The position numbers and the translations under genes were made by a program. Source: Corynebacterium frankenforstense DSM 45800 (GTDB lineage Bacteria; Actinomycetota; Actinomycetes; Mycobacteriales; Mycobacteriaceae). From it: a stretch of DNA of 64,000 nucleotides. The notes below the pieces were generated by a model. The model saw only the letters and a program-made list of their open reading frames with translations, was not told the origin of the DNA and did not search any database. Numbering within the stretch: the stretch's first letter is position 1; every line of letters starts with the position of its first letter. The stretch spans positions 2,232,001 through 2,296,000 of the forward strand of contig NZ_CP009247.1 in NCBI RefSeq assembly GCF_001941485.1, in the 5' to 3' direction. Shown piece after piece: positions 62,748 to 64,000 of this stretch.

Positions 62748-63938
62748 TCAGTCTCTCTCGGACCCGGTCAGCCGCCGCCCGGCGGCGAAGACCTCGGTGA
62801 CGTGGCCGGCGGCGTCGAAGACGACGAACTCGGCCGGGTTGCCCACGTGCAGTCCCTCGTTCTGGTCCAGGCCGAGCAGCCGGCCCGGGCGCAGCGACGC
62901 GGCGCGCACCGCACGGGTGAAACCGTGGCGCGCGGCGAAGCGGGTGACCTGCCGGGCCAGGGTGCTCGTCCCGCCGGCGATCGCGCCGGGGGTGCCGTCA
63001 TTGGTGGCCAGGCGGGCGACCCCGTCCTCGACGACCACCTCGAGCGGCCCGAGCACGTAGCTGCCGTCCGGCATGCCGGTGGCCTCCATGGCGTCGGTGA
63101 CCAGCACCATGTTGTCCCCGGCGGCCGCGGCGCACAGGTCGACGGTGCCGTCGGCCAGGTGCACCCCGTCGCCGATGACCTCCACGACCGCGCGGCCGGC
63201 GGTGGCCGCGGCCAGCAGGGCCGCGACGGCGCCCGGCTTGCGGTGGTGCAGCGGGGGCATGGCGTTGAACAGGTGGGTGGCCGTGACGGTCGCGCCGCGC
63301 CCGACGGCGTAGTCGACGACCTCGGCGGTCGTCTCGTAGTCCGCCATCGTGTGGCCCAGCGAGACGATCACGCCGCGCTCGGCGCACAGGTCGACCAGCG
63401 CGCGGGCGTTCGGGGTCTCCGGGGCGAAGGTGATCGAGCGCACGATGCCCTCGCCGGCGTCGAGGACGCGCTCGAACATGGCCGGGTCGCCGTCCTGGAT
63501 GCGGTCGGGCGCCTGGGCACCGCACTTCTCGGTGTTGACGAAGGGCCCCTCGAGGTGGACGCCGGCGAGCGTGCCCTCGGCCACGAGCGGGGCGACCACG
63601 CCGAGCTGGCGGGTCAGCTCCTCCTCGGTGCCGGAGACGAAGCTGGCCAGAAGGCGCGTCGTGCCCTGGCTGCGGTGGTAGTCCGCGGCCCGGCGGCACT
63701 CCTCGAGCGTGCCCGTGGGGAAGGCGCCCCGCGCGCCGCCGTGGTTGTGCACGTCGACGAAGCCGGGCGTGATCACCGGGCCGGAGGCACCGGCCGGGTC
63801 CGGCCGCGGCCCGCCATCGGCGCCGGGCTCGGCGATGTCGACGCGGGCGACGGTGCCGTCGGCGTCGACGGCGACCTCACAGTCGCGCGGCTCGTCGATG
63901 CCGTTGACCAGGGTTCCGCGGAACACGTGTGCGGACAT
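62748..63938 (-). CDS. nagA: N-acetylglucosamine-6-phosphate deacetylase
   Basis: NagA removes acetate from GlcNAc-6-phosphate. The 396-residue protein has the amidohydrolase metal motif GFVDVHNHGG near residue 60, HLEGPFVN near residue 125, SLGHTMADYE, ATHLFNAMPPL and VTDAMEATGM. It overlaps the stop of the upstream gene by ATGA and is followed by nagB, so these form at least a three-gene operon. Confidence 0.95.
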   Translation of the reverse strand: MSAHVFRGTLVNGIDEPRDCEVAVDADGTVARVDIAEPGADGGPRPDPAGASGPVITPGFVDVHNHGGARGAFPTGTLEECRRAADYHRSQGTTRLLASFVSGTEEELTRQLGVVAPLVAEGTLAGVHLEGPFVNTEKCGAQAPDRIQDGDPAMFERVLDAGEGIVRSITFAPETPNARALVDLCAERGVIVSLGHTMADYETTAEVVDYAVGRGATVTATHLFNAMPPLHHRKPGAVAALLAAATAGRAVVEVIGDGVHLADGTVDLCAAAAGDNMVLVTDAMEATGMPDGSYVLGPLEVVVEDGVARLATNDGTPGAIAGGTSTLARQVTRFAARHGFTRAVRAASLRPGRLLGLDQNEGLHVGNPAEFVVFDAAGHVTEVFAAGRRLTGSERD

Positions 63939-64000
63939 CAGTGGTAGTCCACCTCCACTGCCTTCTCGCCGGCGACGGCGGCGCCCGTGTGGGCGGCGCG
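63938..64000 (-). CDS. C-terminal end of an unidentified gene upstream of nagA
   Basis: Only the last 20 codons are in the window, ending AAHTGAAVAGEKAVEVDYH and TGA. The stop overlaps the nagA ATG. The context of amino-sugar use suggests a kinase, epimerase or regulator, but the fragment is too short to identify. Confidence 0.6.
   Translation of the reverse strand, partial: RAAHTGAAVAGEKAVEVDYH

Overview
The window is a chromosomal segment, roughly 70% G+C, of a high-GC Corynebacterium. The assignment rests on gene content and on gene order that I recall from C. glutamicum: dispersed purine genes (purMF, purLQS, purC, purB, purD), the nuclease nucH, ptrB, the two-component pair phoRS next to pyruvate:quinone oxidoreductase, thrE, otsA-otsB-ipsA followed by a zinc ABC transporter, then rlmB-cysS and nagAB. 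I see no prophage, intact insertion sequence, rRNA or CRISPR array. One tRNA (Thr, UGU) is present.

Layout. 1-9.0 kb: end of a nitrobindin-like gene, pabC, ygfZ, a DUF3073 gene, purMF, a sterol-carrier-like protein, an acyl-CoA thioesterase and a hemolysin III family protein. 9.2-13.2 kb: a FecCD-type metallophore or heme ABC operon that ends in a methyltransferase. 13.7-20.2 kb: purSQL divergent from nucH. 20.6-28.5 kb: a DUF2334 deacetylase, oligopeptidase B, and a lyase / DASS transporter / LacI operon with visible operators. 29-36.2 kb: purC, purB, an AbiEi/PD-(D/E)xK-like nuclease, purD, a HIT protein and an alpha/beta hydrolase. 36.3-43.6 kb: phoRS, a truncated HTH gene, pqo and pepC. 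44.1-52.4 kb: photolyase, tRNA-Thr, thrE, a histone-H1-like protein, otsA, a lipoprotein, otsB and ipsA. 52.4-58.3 kb: a zinc ABC transporter interrupted by an AspT-type exchanger, and an ion-transporter-like gene. 58.3-64 kb: esterase, rlmB, cysS, nagB, nagA and the end of one more gene.

How it works together. Purine biosynthesis is spread over five transcription units. Phosphate starvation is represented by PhoRS and by its probable target NucH. Trehalose synthesis (OtsAB), inositol-linked regulation (IpsA), zinc uptake, amino-sugar use and threonine export complete the set.

The most striking signal is non-coding. Eight intergenic elements of about 90-102 bp fall into three families with different arms (A at 6230, 31675 and 33236; B at 13387 and 39601; C at 23938, 28643 and 43842). 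All carry the same central core, close to TGACCTGCGGMRAYGC, and all read in the same direction. Each lies near a tandem repeat. A second dispersed motif, TTGCCGACGYCSCG, occurs about 20 times in genes and spacers. Several genes also have in-frame tandem expansions or duplicated 3' ends that include the stop codon. Many genes appear to be leaderless, with a TANNNT hexamer 6-8 nt before the start codon.
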